Of a DNA stretch of 40,471 nt, positions 40,291 through 40,471 are shown in pieces. Positions within the stretch are counted from its first letter, which is position 1; each line of letters opens with the position of its first letter. Both the position numbers and the translations under genes were made by a program. The notes under the pieces are model-generated. The model was not told where the DNA came from. It searched no databases and saw only the letters and a program-made list of their open reading frames with translations. This stretch comes from JAVBPB01 sp031549965 (lineage in GTDB: Bacteria; Bacillota; Clostridia; Lachnospirales; Lachnospiraceae), in assembly GCA_031549965.1 (NCBI GenBank), contig JAVBPB010000023.1, positions 1-40,471 of the forward strand, given 5' to 3'.

Positions 40291-40471
40291 CTAAACCCAC
40301 CACCGCCTAAAGGCGGTGGGTTTGCATAGTGGCTAAAGCCGCCTAAAGTGTTGCTACCGAAATTTAATCTCCTACATTAAAGTTATCTGAATTCTTTAAT
40401 TCTTCTATTTCTTGATTCCTTATATATTCCATTATTACTTCATCTGTAATATTTCCTGTAGTAGCTACAAA
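40291..40471 (-). mobile_element. IS200/IS605-type element, right end (continues beyond the window)
   Basis: The strong hairpin CCCACCACCGCC/GGCGGTGGG (40296-40320, loop TAAA) and a second segment GGCTAAAGCC resemble the subterminal hairpins of IS200/IS605 elements. They follow the 3' end of a minus-strand tnpA. The element interrupts the IS30 transposase remnant. Confidence 0.7.
40364..40471 (-). CDS. tnpA: IS200-type Y1 transposase TnpA, C-terminal 35 codons (partial)
   Basis: The frame runs in from the window edge and ends at 40364. It reads FVATTGNITDEVIMEYIRNQ, matching the C-terminal GNVTxxxIxxYIxxQ pattern of IS200-family TnpA, followed by a short acidic tail. The catalytic Tyr and HUH motif lie outside the window, so activity cannot be judged. 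Confidence 0.75.
   Translation of the reverse strand, partial: FVATTGNITDEVIMEYIRNQEIEELKNSDNFNVGD

Overview
The window comes from a low-GC, Gram-positive anaerobe of the Clostridia. The signs are strong Shine-Dalgarno sites, canonical sigma-A promoters, an HrcA/CIRCE-controlled groESL, an SleB-type cortex hydrolase, an EFR1-type ferredoxin, and small families common in Lachnospirales (DUF6062, DUF6106, DUF2225). A Lachnospirales or Cellulosilyticum-like host is a guess from family content; there is no rRNA or tRNA to confirm it.

Layout. 1-428: a palindromic repeat (copy 1 of family A) and a leader. 429-8852: a block rich in cyclic di-GMP proteins: a REC/HD-GYP response regulator, an OhrR-like MarR repressor with its operator, a PilZ protein, a second HD-GYP protein, and a leftward operon for an exopolysaccharide. 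That operon has a PilZ-GT2 synthase, a frameshifted polysaccharide-deacetylase-like gene and a GH18-like protein. A 50-aa basic protein lies upstream of it. 8902-13824: a 1064-aa membrane-anchored protein with four NodB-type domains, only the last with intact motifs, and a beta-propeller protein. 14044-20456: housekeeping genes (asnS, an amidase, guaB, DUF6106, groEL, groES). 20457-22534: an OGG-type DNA glycosylase gene between inverted repeats and large palindromes. 22535-27744: DUF6062, then a glnS-DUF2225-permuted papain operon, palindrome copy 3, and a cell-wall hydrolase. 28282-31881: a periplasmic-sensor GGDEF protein and a flavodoxin/ferredoxin. 31936-37984: a fucoside locus (alpha-L-fucosidase, SGNH esterase, solute-binding lipoprotein and a divergent AraC-type response regulator). 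It lacks the permeases and histidine kinase usually found with these genes. 38119-40471: debris and mobile DNA: a sugar-isomerase fragment, a metallophosphoesterase without its last metal motif, an IS30 transposase remnant, and the end of an IS200-type element inserted in it.

How the genes fit together. One diguanylate cyclase, two HD-GYP phosphodiesterases, a free PilZ protein and a PilZ-fused glycosyltransferase form a nearly complete cyclic di-GMP circuit that could control synthesis and trimming of a surface polysaccharide. The housekeeping operons look normal. The fucoside genes would import and hydrolyse fucosylated glycans in the cytoplasm, but need a permease from elsewhere.

The most unusual content is non-coding. 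At least three related families of long imperfect palindromes (about 60-210 bp) lie between genes. Family A has three copies with a conserved asymmetric core. Its outer arms differ strongly between copies yet remain self-complementary within each copy. This points to a folded RNA or single-stranded-DNA element.
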